Of a stretch of 64,000 nt of DNA, positions 26,520 to 36,908 are shown piece by piece. Positions within the stretch are counted from its first letter, which is position 1; the number at the start of each line of letters is the position of its first letter. The DNA is taken from assembly GCA_945862985.1 (NCBI GenBank), contig CAMAZF010000005.1, positions 1 to 64,000 of the forward strand, read 5' to 3'. This DNA is from Bordetella parapertussis (GTDB taxonomy: Bacteria > Pseudomonadota > Gammaproteobacteria > Burkholderiales > Burkholderiaceae_A). Both the position numbers and the translations under genes were made by a program. The notes beneath the pieces were generated by a model. It ran no database searches. It had not been told where the DNA came from and saw nothing but the letters and a program-made list of their open reading frames with translations.

Positions 26520-27024
26520 GCAGAGCCTCTCGAAAGAGGCTCCGAACTACATCTCGCCGGTGGGATATGCCCGCCTGCGCCGAGAGCTCGAGCACCTTGT
26601 GAAGCGTGAACGCCCGGAGGTGACACAGATCGTCTCTTGGGCGGCCTCCAATGGAGACCGCTCTGAGAACGGAGACTATCTTTATGGCAAAAAGCGGCTG
26701 CGCGAGATTGATCGTCGCATCCGCTTCCTGACCAAGCGTCTCGAGCAGGCTCAAGTGGTGGATCCGATGGCACATGTGGGCGGAGATCAGGTGTTCTTCG
26801 GCGCCACAGTGAGTTTCTTGCGCAACGACAGCGAGGATGAGGAAACCATCACCATCGTGGGGCTTGACGAGGTCGACCCTCCACGACGTCGGGTGAGCTG
26901 GGTGTCTCCGGTGGCCCGAGCACTGCTCAAGGCGAGGGAGGGAGATGAGGTTCGCCTGACGACGCCCACTGGCCAGGATCGGCTCTTGATCACTGAGGTT
27001 CGCTACCAGCCACTCGACGAATGA
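26506..27024 (+). CDS. greB: Transcript cleavage factor GreB
   Basis: GreB rescues backtracked RNA polymerase by stimulating cleavage of the nascent transcript. The family core is unmistakable: YISPVGYARLRRELEHL, RPEVTQIVSWAASNGDRSEN (which carries the acidic tip of the coiled coil), KKRLREIDRRIRFLTKRLE, and the C-terminal SPVARALLKAREGDEV. The start is uncertain. TTG at 26506 (172 residues) sits just after a GAAAGGG stretch and overlaps the fpr stop; TTG at 26494 and GTG at 26482 are in frame too. The coding end overlaps the convergent SDR-like gene by 35 bases. Confidence 0.93.
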   Translation: MSSAEQSLSKEAPNYISPVGYARLRRELEHLVKRERPEVTQIVSWAASNGDRSENGDYLYGKKRLREIDRRIRFLTKRLEQAQVVDPMAHVGGDQVFFGATVSFLRNDSEDEETITIVGLDEVDPPRRRVSWVSPVARALLKAREGDEVRLTTPTGQDRLLITEVRYQPLDE

Positions 27025-27901
27025 GATCCTCGACACTCCGGTAGTGGAGTTTGATGCGAAGCTCGGGAATTCGCTCCCCCAGGACCTGTCGGGAGTCTTG
27101 CATAAAGCTCAGCATCATGGGGCTCACGGTCCCCTCTCTCACGGCCTCTTCAAGTTCGACTCGAGAGACGCGAGGGCAGCGAGCCACACCAAAGGCGTCT
27201 GCGATCTGATCGAAGTAGTCTCCCATCTTGAGATGGACTGGCATCACCGTGTTCGTCACCCGAGCATGACGTCCCCGCCAAACGGCCGCCCAGGCCAAGC
27301 GGGCCAGGTCGTTCGCGTGTATGTGGTTGGTGTAGACGTCCTCCTCGGCCCGCAGTGCAGGGCTCGATCGTCTGATCCGCTCAATCGGAAGGCGATCCTC
27401 TGCCGTGATCCCAGGCACTCGCAGGATGTGTCCGCCCAGCGATCTCCACGTGCGCTCAGCATCGATGCGTCGGAGTGAGCGAGGCTGTGTGGTTTTGAGT
27501 GGGCTGACCTCGGTGACCTGAGCGCCTGCATGGTCGCCATACACACCCGTGGTACTGATGTACACCAGGCTTTTGGCAGCCATGCGATGACCTCGACGAG
27601 GCCAGCGTAAGGCATTCGCGAGTCGCGAGCTCCTGAGGTCCGAAGTGATGTGGGCGGGGCTCTCGGCAGGAGGAACCAGAATGATCCAGCGCGTCGCGCA
27701 GCCCGCGACTCGAGAACAGATTGAACGAAGGTCGAGGTTCCAGCCGGTGCTTCTCCCAATCGGGATGAGCCTTGGCGCTTGTGGCGCATCTCCCCAGAGG
27801 TCCTTACGCTGCTTCACCAGCCTGGCCGCGACATCTCCATACCCCACGAGTGCGATGCGTGACCGTCGAAAGCGAGCGGGGAGGGCTTTGCTTTGGATCA
27901 T
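26990..27901 (-). CDS. NAD(P)-binding SDR/epimerase-like protein (YeeZ type)
   Basis: The 303-residue Rossmann-fold protein has the nucleotide motif ALVGYGDVAARL near residues 17-28 and a strand-loop VYISTTGVYGDHAG typical of extended SDR proteins such as YeeZ. The usual YxxxK catalytic pair is not obvious, so its enzymatic activity is doubtful. Arginine content is high in the N-terminal half. It lies 12 bases after livF on the same strand and is probably the last gene of that operon, though a functional link to transport is not clear. Its 3' end overlaps greB. Confidence 0.75.
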   Translation of the reverse strand: MIQSKALPARFRRSRIALVGYGDVAARLVKQRKDLWGDAPQAPRLIPIGRSTGWNLDLRSICSRVAGCATRWIILVPPAESPAHITSDLRSSRLANALRWPRRGHRMAAKSLVYISTTGVYGDHAGAQVTEVSPLKTTQPRSLRRIDAERTWRSLGGHILRVPGITAEDRLPIERIRRSSPALRAEEDVYTNHIHANDLARLAWAAVWRGRHARVTNTVMPVHLKMGDYFDQIADAFGVARCPRVSRVELEEAVREGTVSPMMLSFMQDSRQVLGERIPELRIKLHYRSVEDLIRRVAGSEPQ

Positions 27902-27913
27902 GACGGGGCGACC

Positions 27914-28633
27914 CTATTCCCCAAGATAGGCTGCGCGCACCGCAGGATTCTTCAGGAGAGACTCGGAGGGACCCGTCAGACTTAGCACACCCGAGTCCAA
28001 CACATAGCCGCGCTGGGTGATTTCGAGGGCGCGTTGCGCGTTCTGCTCGACGAGCAACAGGCTCGTGCCGTCCTCGAGCACGGCCTCAATGGCTTGAAAG
28101 ATCTTGTCGACCATGATGGGAGAGAGTCCCATGGAGGGCTCGTCCAGTAAAAGACAACGAGGCTTGGCCATGAGGGCTCTGCTCATGGCGAGCATCTGTT
28201 GTTCGCCGCCGGAGAGGGATCCTGCGAGCTGGCGTGAACGCTCTTTGAGTCTTGGGAAGCGTTGATACTCCTGCTCAAGGTCTCGACGAAGGTCGGCCGC
28301 TGAGGGCTGCCTCGCGTAGGCACCCATCAGAAGATTCTCCTCGACCGTCATGCGAGTGAAGATGCCTCGCCCCTCTGGCACCATCACGAGCCCAGCGCTC
28401 GGCCTCTGATGACCAGGCAGGTGGGTGATGTTGGTCCCACCGTAGTAGATGCTGCCGGATTGCGGTTCGAGCAGCCCAGTCATCGCCCGAAGCACGCTGG
28501 ACTTGCCCGCCCCATTCGCCCCAATGAGGGCAACGGCCTCCCCTTGCTGAACCGAGAGGCTCACGTCCTTGACGGCCTCAATACCGCCGTATCGAACCAC
28601 CAGGTTTCTGACCTCGAGCATGCACTCAGACAT
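27914..28633 (-). CDS. livF: Branched-chain amino acid-type ABC ATPase LivF
   Basis: ATPase subunit of a Liv-type importer, 239 residues from the chosen start. Walker A is GANGAGKSS at 38-46. The family-specific MVPEGRGIFTRMTVEENLLMG, the signature LSGGEQQ and Walker B LLLDEPSMGLSP are all present. Three in-frame starts exist (28645, 28633 and 28621); the middle one is chosen because it overlaps the livG stop and keeps the usual N terminus, but none has a strong ribosome site. It follows livG in an overlapping run. Confidence 0.92.
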   Translation of the reverse strand: MSECMLEVRNLVVRYGGIEAVKDVSLSVQQGEAVALIGANGAGKSSVLRAMTGLLEPQSGSIYYGGTNITHLPGHQRPSAGLVMVPEGRGIFTRMTVEENLLMGAYARQPSAADLRRDLEQEYQRFPRLKERSRQLAGSLSGGEQQMLAMSRALMAKPRCLLLDEPSMGLSPIMVDKIFQAIEAVLEDGTSLLLVEQNAQRALEITQRGYVLDSGVLSLTGPSESLLKNPAVRAAYLGE

Positions 28634-29410
28634 GGGTGTGCCCATGTCCCAAGTAGGCCTCGAGCACGGCAGGATGCCTTTGGACCTGCTGTGGGAGCCC
28701 TTGCGCGATCACCTGTCCATGGTCGAGCACGGTCACCTCGTCGCAAAGGCCCATGATGAGCTTCACGTCGTGCTCGATGATGAGGATGGTGGTTCCATCT
28801 GCTCGAATGCGAAGCAGTAGATCGCGAAGTGTGTTTTTTTCAGTGGAGTTCATGCCAGCCGCTGGTTCATCCAAGGCCAGCAGTTGGGGGTCCGTGGCCA
28901 GCGCTCTCGCAATCTCGAGTCGCCGCTGGTCGCCATAAGAAAGCGTCTTGGATGGGTGCGAGGCCAGTCGACTGATGCCTACGTAGTCCAGTAGGGATTG
29001 CGCTCGTTCTCGAATCTGCCCCTCTGTGTGACGAAACCGGCTGGTCCGAAGCACCGCTCCGAGCACGCCTGAGTGTAAGCCGTGGGTGCGAATGTGTCGG
29101 CCGACCATCACGTTCTCGAGCGCGGTCATCTCAGAGAATAGGCGGATGTTTTGAAAGGTTCGGCAGATGCCGGCCTGCGCAACGGCGTGAACTGAGGTGG
29201 GGTCATAGGGCCGTCCGTGGAGCAGAAATGCCCCTGAATCAGGTGGTATCAATCCTGTGATGAGATTAAAGAGACTGGTCTTTCCCGCCCCGTTGGGGCC
29301 AATCAGGCCGGTGATACTGCCCGGATGGACGGTGAGGGATACGGAGTCAACCGCCACCAATCCACCAAATCGCTTGCTGGCCTCGCGAACCTCTAGCAGC
29401 GGTGAGGAAT

Positions 29411-29414
<4 letters not shown>
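28626..29414 (-). CDS. livG: Branched-chain amino acid-type ABC ATPase LivG
   Basis: Partner ATPase of 262 residues with Walker A GPNGAGKTS at 39-47, ICRTFQNIRLFSEMTALENVMVG, the LivG-type signature LSYGDQRRLEIARAL and Walker B LLALDEPAAGMN. The C-terminal extension ends in an H-rich GHGHTHV tail. The ATG at 29414 makes a 4-base ATGA overlap with livM and removes 35 implausible residues of a longer frame. With LivF it forms the motor of the transporter, and may also serve the ATPase-less Liv-type permeases at 9759-11455. Confidence 0.93.
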
Positions 29415-30495
<1,081 letters not shown>

Positions 30496-30499
<4 letters not shown>

Positions 30500-31425
30500 G
30501 GACGATCTGCCACGCGTTCACCCAAGAGGCCCGAAGGCCGGAAGACGAGCACCAGGATGAGCACCGCAAAGGCAAACACGTCTTGGTAGTGACTGCCCAG
30601 GAAACCCCCGGTGAGGTCGCCAATATAACCAGCGCCAAGGCTTTCAATCATTCCGAGCAGCAATCCCCCAACCACCGCGCCCGGCAGGTTTCCAATGCCC
30701 CCGAGGACGGCTGCCGTGAATGCTTTGAGCCCTGGTATGAAGCCCATGGTGAAGTGCACGATGTTGTAGTTCATGGCCAGAGCGAGCCCAGCGACTGCAG
30801 CCAGCGCTGCTCCGATCATGAAGGTGATGGCGATGATGCGGTTGGCATCGATGCCCATGAGCAGGGCCATCCGAGGATTCTCCGAGACAGCTCGCATGGA
30901 GCGCCCCAATCGGCTGTTCTGAACCAGCAGCATGAGCCCAGCCATGAGCACCAGAGAGACGATCAGGATGACCAGCTGTTTGGGGGCTAGGTAGGCCCCA
31001 CCCAGTTCGATGGGCGCGGTGGGCAGAAGGTCGGGGAACACCATGGGATTGGGGCTAAAGAAGATCATGGCCAACGTCTGCAGGGTGATGGAGAGGCCAA
31101 TGGCGGTAATCAGAGGCGCAAGCCGAGGCGCATCTCGCAGCGGGCGGTAGGCAACCCGTTCGATTAGCAGTGAGAGCCCCATGCAGATTGGAATAGAGGC
31201 GGCCAGGGCGAACAACAGGAGCGCGACGGCCGGGAGATGCGGGAAGGCTGATTGAAGGGCGTTCACCACCAATAGACTGACCATGGCGCCCACCATGAGC
31301 ACTTCACCGTGGGTGAAGTTGATGAGCTGCAAGATGCCGTAGACCATGGTGTAGCCCAGGGCAATGAGGGCATACACGCTGCCAAGGACCAGGCCGTTGA
31401 TCAGTTGCTGAAGGAGAATGTCCAC
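30496..31425 (-). CDS. livH: Branched-chain amino acid-type ABC permease LivH
   Basis: First gene of the H-M-G-F operon. The 309-residue permease opens MDILLQQLINGLVLGSVYAL, the standard LivH N terminus, and contains YGILQLINFTHGEVLMVGAM, the loop RAVSENPRMALLMGIDANRI and the C-terminal VFRPSGLLGE. The start codon is GTG, and no ribosome site precedes it; instead the 3' arm and T-run of an apparent terminator end only 9 bases upstream (separate entry). How this gene is expressed is therefore unclear. Confidence 0.93.
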
Positions 31426-31434
31426 GATGAAAAG

Positions 31435-31467
31435 AAAAAGGCCTCCGTCAGAGACAGAGGCCTTTTT
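31435..31467 (-). terminator. Strong hairpin terminator just before livH, after the cytochrome c gene
   Basis: A perfect 11-base-pair stem, AAAAAGGCCTC paired with GAGGCCTTTTT, encloses an 11-base loop. Read on the minus strand it has a T-run (TTTTTCTTTTC) on its 3' side. It lies 55 bases after the cytochrome c stop and 9 bases before the livH start. It has the form of an intrinsic terminator for the cytochrome gene, but its placement means transcripts starting upstream must pass it to express livH. Confidence 0.85.
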
Positions 31468-31522
31468 AGCACACTCGCTTGCTACCGGTTCAGAACAGAC
31501 CCCGTAGCAGGCAGCGGATGCA

Positions 31523-31825
31523 TTACTTCAGCGCCAGGATGTACTTCGCGATTTCTTTGGCGTCAGCATCCGAGACTTGGGGGTGCGGGGGCATGGGAAC
31601 GGGGCCCCAAACGCCTTTGCCGCCGGACTTGATCTTGCCAGCCAGGTAAGCCTCAGCATCTGCCTTCGAGGCGTATTTCTTGCCCACTTCTTTGTATGCG
31701 GGACCAACCTTCTTGGCACCTTCGGCATGGCAGGCCACGCAGTTGTATTTCTTGGTGAGAGCGTTGTCAGCCTGAGCGACACCGCCGATGGCCATCAGAG
31801 CGGCCGCGAGCACGATACGACGCAT
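31523..31825 (-). CDS. Periplasmic class I cytochrome c (c5/c551-like)
   Basis: The 100-residue protein has a signal peptide (MRRIVLAAALMAIGGVAQA, cleavage near residue 19), the haem motif CVACH at 29-33 and a likely axial methionine in the PVPMPPHP segment. The small size and one haem fit a soluble periplasmic electron carrier for a respiratory chain. The ATG at 31825 follows GAGGAG, which decides the start over a longer frame. It is followed by the strong terminator and preceded by ilvD on the same strand with a 66-base gap. Confidence 0.92.
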   Translation of the reverse strand: MRRIVLAAALMAIGGVAQADNALTKKYNCVACHAEGAKKVGPAYKEVGKKYASKADAEAYLAGKIKSGGKGVWGPVPMPPHPQVSDADAKEIAKYILALK

Positions 31826-31891
31826 ATAACTCTCCTCATCGGAATAGGGTTTAACCAACTGTATTCACAACACCACATATTGTAGACCAGT

Positions 31892-33574
31892 TCAGGCTTG
31901 TGGGTCCGTGACGGCCCCTTTGCTCGCAGTAGACGCGAGGGCGGCGAATTTAGCCAGTACGCCTCGGGTGTAACGAGGTTTGGGCTGGACCCATGCCGAC
32001 TGCCTGCGACTGAACTCGGTCTCGTCGATGTTGAGCTGAATCAGCAGCTGGTGGGCGTCGATGGTTACGCTGTCGCCCTCTCGAATCAGAGCGATGGGTC
32101 CCCCAACAAAGGCCTCCGGTGCGACATGTCCCACCACCATGCCCCAGGTTCCGCCCGAGAATCGACCATCCGTGATGAGGCCAACCGATTCACCCAGGCC
32201 CTGGCCAATGAGGGCGGAGGTCGGGGAGAGCATCTCGCGCATTCCTGGCCCGCCCTTGGGGCCCTCGTATCGAATGACCACGACGTCTCCGGCTTGAATT
32301 TTTCGGGCCATGATGGCGGTCATGGCGTCATCCTCAGAGTCGAACACACGCGCAGGGCCGGTGATGACGGGATTCTTCAGCCCGCTGATTTTGGCCACAC
32401 AGCCCTCTGGTGAGAGGTTGCCCTTGAGGATGGCCAGGTGTCCCTCTGCGTAGAGTGGTTGGTCGATGGGGCGAATGATGGATTGCCCAGTGGGGGGGGT
32501 CACAGGAACCTCCGCGAGGGTCTCTGCAATGGTCTTTCCGGTGATGGTCAGACAGTCGCCGTGCAGGAGACCCGCGTGGAGCAACATCTTCATGACCTGG
32601 GGAATGCCGCCGACCTGATGGAGCTCGGTGATGACGTGCTGGCCAGAGGGCTTGAGGTCACAAAAGACAGGCGTCTTGCGGCGGATGCGCTCGAAGTCAT
32701 CGATGGTCCATTCCACTTCCGCTGCGTGGGCGATCGCCAAGAAGTGCAAGACGGCATTGGTGGAGCCCCCCGTGGCCATGATCACCGTGACGGCATTTTC
32801 AATGGATTTGCGGGTGATGATGTCGCGCGGTTTGATACCTTTCTTGATCGCCTCCACGAGCACTCGTGCACTCTCGGATGCGCTGTCTACCTTTTCGGCA
32901 TCTTCATTGGCCATGGTCGAAGAGTAGGGAAGGCTCATACCCATGGCCTCGAATGCAGAGCTCATGGTGTTGGCGGTGTACATTCCGCCGCAAGAGCCAG
33001 AGCCCGGGCAGGCCTTCTGCTCGATGGCCTTGAAGTCTTCGCTGCTGAGGCGCCCTGCAGTGAATTCACCGACGGCCTCGAACGCCGACACAATGGTGAG
33101 ATCTTTGCCTTTGTGATGCCCAGGCTTGATGGTTCCGCCGTAGACATAAATGGCGGGGACGTTCGTTCGAGCGATGGCCATCATGCCGCCAGGCATGTTC
33201 TTGTCACAGCCGCCAATCACGACGACCCCATCCATCCACTGCCCGTTTACGCAGGTCTCAATGCTGTCGGCAATGACTTCGCGGGATACGAGGGAATACT
33301 TCATCCCTTCTGTGCCCATACCAATGCCGTCTGAAATGGTGGGGGTGCCGAAGACCTGGGGGTTGGCACCGGAGGACCGAATGGCAGCGATGGCTGCATC
33401 GGCGAGCACTTGCAGGCCACTATTACAAGGCGTGATCGTGGAATGGCCGTTGGCAACGCCCACCATCGGCTTATCGAAATCCGCCTCTTGGTAGCCCATG
33501 GCGTAGTACATGGAGCGGTTGGGTGCCCGGGCCACCCCTTGGGTGACGGCTTTGGAACGATCGTTATGCGGCAT
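31892..33574 (-). CDS. ilvD: Dihydroxy-acid dehydratase
   Basis: Iron-sulfur dehydratase of valine, isoleucine and pantothenate synthesis, converting 2,3-dihydroxy-3-methylbutanoate to 2-oxoisovalerate. From the chosen start it has 560 residues, normal for the class. It shows [28 protein letters not shown], the cluster cysteines in [10 protein letters not shown] and [18 protein letters not shown], and [18 protein letters not shown] near the C terminus. The ATG at 33574 is preceded by GGAGA and gives the family N terminus; ATGs at 33592 and 33622 are in frame, the latter also with a fair GGGAG site. It is divergent from lgt with little room for a promoter. Confidence 0.95.
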   Translation of the reverse strand: MPHNDRSKAVTQGVARAPNRSMYYAMGYQEADFDKPMVGVANGHSTITPCNSGLQVLADAAIAAIRSSGANPQVFGTPTISDGIGMGTEGMKYSLVSREVIADSIETCVNGQWMDGVVVIGGCDKNMPGGMMAIARTNVPAIYVYGGTIKPGHHKGKDLTIVSAFEAVGEFTAGRLSSEDFKAIEQKACPGSGSCGGMYTANTMSSAFEAMGMSLPYSSTMANEDAEKVDSASESARVLVEAIKKGIKPRDIITRKSIENAVTVIMATGGSTNAVLHFLAIAHAAEVEWTIDDFERIRRKTPVFCDLKPSGQHVITELHQVGGIPQVMKMLLHAGLLHGDCLTITGKTIAETLAEVPVTPPTGQSIIRPIDQPLYAEGHLAILKGNLSPEGCVAKISGLKNPVITGPARVFDSEDDAMTAIMARKIQAGDVVVIRYEGPKGGPGMREMLSPTSALIGQGLGESVGLITDGRFSGGTWGMVVGHVAPEAFVGGPIALIREGDSVTIDAHQLLIQLNIDETEFSRRQSAWVQPKPRYTRGVLAKFAALASTASKGAVTDPQA

Positions 33575-33636
33575 GGGGGTCTCCGACGTCATGAAAGATT
33601 CGCAGTCTCTATTGTGACTCATGGCACACTCCCGGC

Positions 33637-34482
33637 ATGAACAGCCCGTGGGTGCATCCCGAGTTCGATCCAGTGGCATTGGCCCTTGGGCCGGTGGCCA
33701 TCCGCTGGTATGGCCTGATGTATCTCTTGGCCTTTGTGTCTTTTATGTGGCTGGGTCGAAGGCGAATTCGACAAGACCCGCAAGCCAGCGGCATGACCCT
33801 GAAAGACCTCGATGACTTCCTGATCTGGGGGGTTCTGGGTGTCGTGCTGGGTGGCCGCCTGGGCTACGCCCTTTTTTACAAACCTGAATACTACGCAGCG
33901 AATCCACTCGAGATCTTGGCCGTTTGGCAGGGCGGCATGGCGTTTCATGGCGGCCTGCTCGGAGTGATTCTGGCCATGATCTTGTTCGCCTGGCGCCGCC
34001 GGCATCTCGCCCTGGCCAGCTCAAGTCCGGCGGATCGGTTCTGGGCTTTGGCGGACTTCGTGGCGCCGCTGGTGCCCTTGGGGTTGGCCTTTGGGCGCCT
34101 TGGGAACTTTATCAACGGTGAACTCTGGGGTCGCGCGACTGACGCAGCCGTGATTCCGTGGGCCATGGTATTCCCGCAGTCCGGTACGCCCGACGCCCGC
34201 CACCCCTCACAGCTTTATCAGATGGCGCTTGAGGGGCTGCTGCTATTCCTGGTGCTGCAATGGCTGGCCCGCAGGCCCCAGCCTCGCGGATTCATTTCGG
34301 GTGTCTTCCTGTTGGGCTACGGCGGAGCACGATTTGTGGTGGAGTTTGCCCGTGAGCCAGATGGTTTCCTTGGGCTGCTAAGTCTGGGGCTCTCGATGGG
34401 CCAGTGGCTGAGCCTTCCCATGATGGGTGCAGGACTCCTATTGGTATTCTGGTCGCGACGCAGCAGGGAAACCACTGAATGA
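33637..34482 (+). CDS. lgt: Prolipoprotein diacylglyceryl transferase
   Basis: Inner-membrane enzyme that adds diacylglycerol from phosphatidylglycerol to the lipobox cysteine of prolipoproteins, the first step of lipoprotein maturation. It has 281 residues with about seven membrane segments, the [12 protein letters not shown] opening, the MAFHGGLLG motif and the Lgt signature [14 protein letters not shown]. The C-terminal [15 protein letters not shown] segment is also conserved. It is divergent from ilvD and followed after 55 bases by the crotonase-family gene. Confidence 0.96.
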   Translation: MNSPWVHPEFDPVALALGPVAIRWYGLMYLLAFVSFMWLGRRRIRQDPQASGMTLKDLDDFLIWGVLGVVLGGRLGYALFYKPEYYAANPLEILAVWQGGMAFHGGLLGVILAMILFAWRRRHLALASSSPADRFWALADFVAPLVPLGLAFGRLGNFINGELWGRATDAAVIPWAMVFPQSGTPDARHPSQLYQMALEGLLLFLVLQWLARRPQPRGFISGVFLLGYGGARFVVEFAREPDGFLGLLSLGLSMGQWLSLPMMGAGLLLVFWSRRSRETTE

Positions 34483-34510
34483 CCTCGGGCCTGCCTGGCG
34501 ATAACCTCAA

Positions 34511-34528
34511 TATTCGTTAAAGCGAATA
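34511..34528 (+). promoter_or_regulatory. Inverted repeat before the crotonase-family gene
   Basis: TATTCG (34511-34516) and CGAATA (34523-34528) form a perfect 6-base inverted repeat around TTAAAG. It ends 9 bases before the GTG start and abuts the AAGG ribosome site, so it could be an operator or a small hairpin that affects initiation. No family of regulator can be named, and chance is possible at this length. Confidence 0.35.
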
Positions 34529-34537
34529 AGGTCTGTC

Positions 34538-35377
34538 GTGAATGCTCCGCAGTCAATCCGCCCTGGGTCTGTGAACGCCACTCCCGGCCGGGTGTGGTGC
34601 GCCCGCTCGGGCCCACAGAATACGGTTGCGACCGTCTGGCTCTCTCACCCTGGTCGTCTGAACGCGCTCTCCGTGGGCATGTGGACCGACCTCACCGCCT
34701 GTTTTCGACGGTTCGCCGCAGACCACAGCCTCCGCGCTGTGGTCATTCGAGGGGAGGGCGCTGCCTTTGCAGCGGGAGCGGACATCTCTGAGTTCGCGAA
34801 GGAGCGATCCACCCGTGAGCAGGTGGCGCACTATCACGACCGCCTGATTGGAGACGCTTTGCGCGCCATCATGCACTGCCCGACCCCCGTTCTGGCGGCC
34901 ATCGACGGACCCTGTGTGGGTGCTGGCCTCGAGATTGCCGCAGTCTGCGATCTGCGGGTGGCCAGTGAACGTTCGACCTTCGGCATTCCCATTGGCCGTC
35001 TCGGCTTCCCTCTTGCGCCTCACGAGACGGCCTGTGTGGTGAGCCTCGTGGGCAGAGCCAATGCCCTTGAGTTGTTGCTCGAGGGGAGAATCTGGTCTGC
35101 GCGGGAGGCCCTGGTCAAGGGGCTGGTGAACCGAACCAGTCCTGTCGATGACTGGGAGCCTGAGGTCGAGGCCACACTCGCGAGGCTGACAGCTGGCGCT
35201 CCCCATGCCGCCCGGCGAAATAAGTGGCTCATTCAACTGCTGTCTCGAATCGATGACCGCGCGCTCCTCACCGAGGGTCAGCGTGAAGCCTGTTGGGATT
35301 TTGTCGAGACGCGCGACTACGCGCGTGGACTAGACGCCTTTCTCAACAAGACCAAACCCGACTTCCAAAACGACTGA
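34538..35377 (+). CDS. Enoyl-CoA hydratase/isomerase family protein
   Basis: The 279-residue crotonase-fold protein has oxyanion-hole segments AAFAAGADISEF (from residue 75) and GPCVGAGLE (124-132). The first catalytic glutamate of hydratases is present as Glu132, but the second position, normally in FGQPE, reads FGIPI with Ile152. That suggests an isomerase, decarboxylase or other crotonase reaction rather than standard enoyl-CoA hydration. It starts with GTG after an AAGG site and lies 7 bases before an acyl-CoA synthetase gene, so it probably acts on that enzyme's CoA product. Confidence 0.83.
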   Translation: MNAPQSIRPGSVNATPGRVWCARSGPQNTVATVWLSHPGRLNALSVGMWTDLTACFRRFAADHSLRAVVIRGEGAAFAAGADISEFAKERSTREQVAHYHDRLIGDALRAIMHCPTPVLAAIDGPCVGAGLEIAAVCDLRVASERSTFGIPIGRLGFPLAPHETACVVSLVGRANALELLLEGRIWSAREALVKGLVNRTSPVDDWEPEVEATLARLTAGAPHAARRNKWLIQLLSRIDDRALLTEGQREACWDFVETRDYARGLDAFLNKTKPDFQND

Positions 35378-35384
35378 GTCCATC

Positions 35385-36908
35385 ATGAGCAACTTGTACA
35401 GCGCCCTCATGCGCAAGGGCCTCATGCCCTCGCGCCGCAAGCACACGGTGATTGAGACTGAGACTGGGCTGCGCTATTCCTTTCAAGACCTCGACCACGC
35501 CAGCGGTCGAATGGCGAACTGGCTGGAATCGATGCGGCTCCCCGAGGGCTCTCGGGTGGCTGTTCAGGTGGAGAAGTCGCCTGAGGCCGTGATGCTCTAC
35601 CTGGCCTGCCTGCGGGCTGGGCTCGTTTTTCTGCCCTTGAATACGGCCTATCGCGCCGGTGAAATGGAGTACTTCTTACAAGACGCGAAGCCCGCTGTGG
35701 TGGTCTGTGACCCAGATGCGCTCTCTTGGGTGAAGCCCCTGGCCAAGGCTGCGGGATGCCTGGCGGTGGAGACCCTGGGCATCGACCGAAGGGGCACGCT
35801 GCTCGAGCGTGCGGTGGGCTTTCCCGACAAGCATGCCGTGCAGTCTGTGAGCCCAGATCAGCTTGCTGCCATTCTCTACACATCGGGGACCACTGGCCGC
35901 AGCAAGGGCGCCATGCTCACCCATCGCAACCTCCAGTCGAATGCAGAGGTGTTGCACGCGGCATGGCATTGGAAGGACGGTGATGTCCTTCTCCATGCCC
36001 TCCCTATTTTCCACGTCCATGGGCTGTTTGTTGCGCTCCATGGCGCCTTGCTCAACGCGAGCCTCATGCTCTGGCACGCCAAGTTCGAGCCCGAGGCGAT
36101 CTTAGAGCGGCTTCCACGTGCAACGGTTTTGATGGGGGTGCCCACCTTTTATACGCGCCTGCTGGCCCACGCGCTGCTCACGCCAGAGCGGGTCCAAGGC
36201 ATTCGATTGTTCGTCTCCGGCTCAGCGCCGCTGCTGGCCGAGACGCACGAGGCATTCACCCAGCGCACAGGACACCAGATCCTCGAGCGCTACGGCATGT
36301 CCGAGACGGTCATGCTCACCAGCAACCCCTATCGCGGCGCGCGTAAGCCAGGTACGGTGGGTCGTCCTCTCCAGGGTGTCAGCGTGAGGCTGGTCAACGA
36401 TGCGGGACAAGTGCTGGATGCGCGTGTGGGGTTAGAGTCTGAGATTGGCGGTGTTCAGGTGCGTGGCCCGAATGTCTTTGTCGGCTACTGGAATATGCCG
36501 GAGAAGACCCGCGAGGAATTCACAGAGGACGGCTGGTTCAAGACCGGGGATATGGGGCGTTGGGACGCGGACGGCTATCTGGTTCTGGTGGGCAGAAGCA
36601 AAGATCTCATCATCACGGGGGGCTACAACGTCTACCCCAAAGAGGTGGAAATCTTATTGGACGATCAACCCGAAGTGGAGGAGTCCGCAGTGGTGGGTGT
36701 GCCTCATCCTGATTTTGGAGAAGCCGTCGCCGCTGAGGTGGTACTCAAACCTGGCGCTCAGATCGACGGCCCGGCGCTGGTTGCCCGACTCAAAACGCTC
36801 CTGGCCGGGTTCAAGGTGCCGAAGCGAATAGAGGTGGTCCCTGCACTCCCCCGAAACGTGATGGGGAAGGTTCAGAAGAATCTGATTCGAGAGCGCCTAG
36901 CCCTCTAG
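35385..36908 (+). CDS. Malonyl-CoA synthetase-like acyl-CoA ligase
   Basis: The 507-residue ANL-superfamily ligase has the P-loop ILYTSGTTGRSKGAMLTHRN, LPIFHVHGLFVALHGALL, SGSAPLL and ERYGMSETVMLTSNPYRGA, the last being the version seen in malonyl-CoA synthetase (MatB). The hinge DADGYLVLVGRSKDLIITGG and the C-terminal lysine region PRNVMGKVQKNL are intact. It would make malonyl-CoA or a methylmalonyl-type CoA ester from the free acid and ATP. It follows the crotonase-family gene closely. Its last 12 bases overlap the convergent permease gene. MatB is the best guess, but other short dicarboxylates are possible. Confidence 0.82.
   Translation: MSNLYSALMRKGLMPSRRKHTVIETETGLRYSFQDLDHASGRMANWLESMRLPEGSRVAVQVEKSPEAVMLYLACLRAGLVFLPLNTAYRAGEMEYFLQDAKPAVVVCDPDALSWVKPLAKAAGCLAVETLGIDRRGTLLERAVGFPDKHAVQSVSPDQLAAILYTSGTTGRSKGAMLTHRNLQSNAEVLHAAWHWKDGDVLLHALPIFHVHGLFVALHGALLNASLMLWHAKFEPEAILERLPRATVLMGVPTFYTRLLAHALLTPERVQGIRLFVSGSAPLLAETHEAFTQRTGHQILERYGMSETVMLTSNPYRGARKPGTVGRPLQGVSVRLVNDAGQVLDARVGLESEIGGVQVRGPNVFVGYWNMPEKTREEFTEDGWFKTGDMGRWDADGYLVLVGRSKDLIITGGYNVYPKEVEILLDDQPEVEESAVVGVPHPDFGEAVAAEVVLKPGAQIDGPALVARLKTLLAGFKVPKRIEVVPALPRNVMGKVQKNLIRERLAL

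Noticed and set aside
31460-31490. TTAGCACACTCGC resembles one half of a CIRCE element.
   Set aside because: The second half (GAGTGCTAA) is missing at the right distance, and the site is by a cytochrome c gene rather than a chaperone gene.
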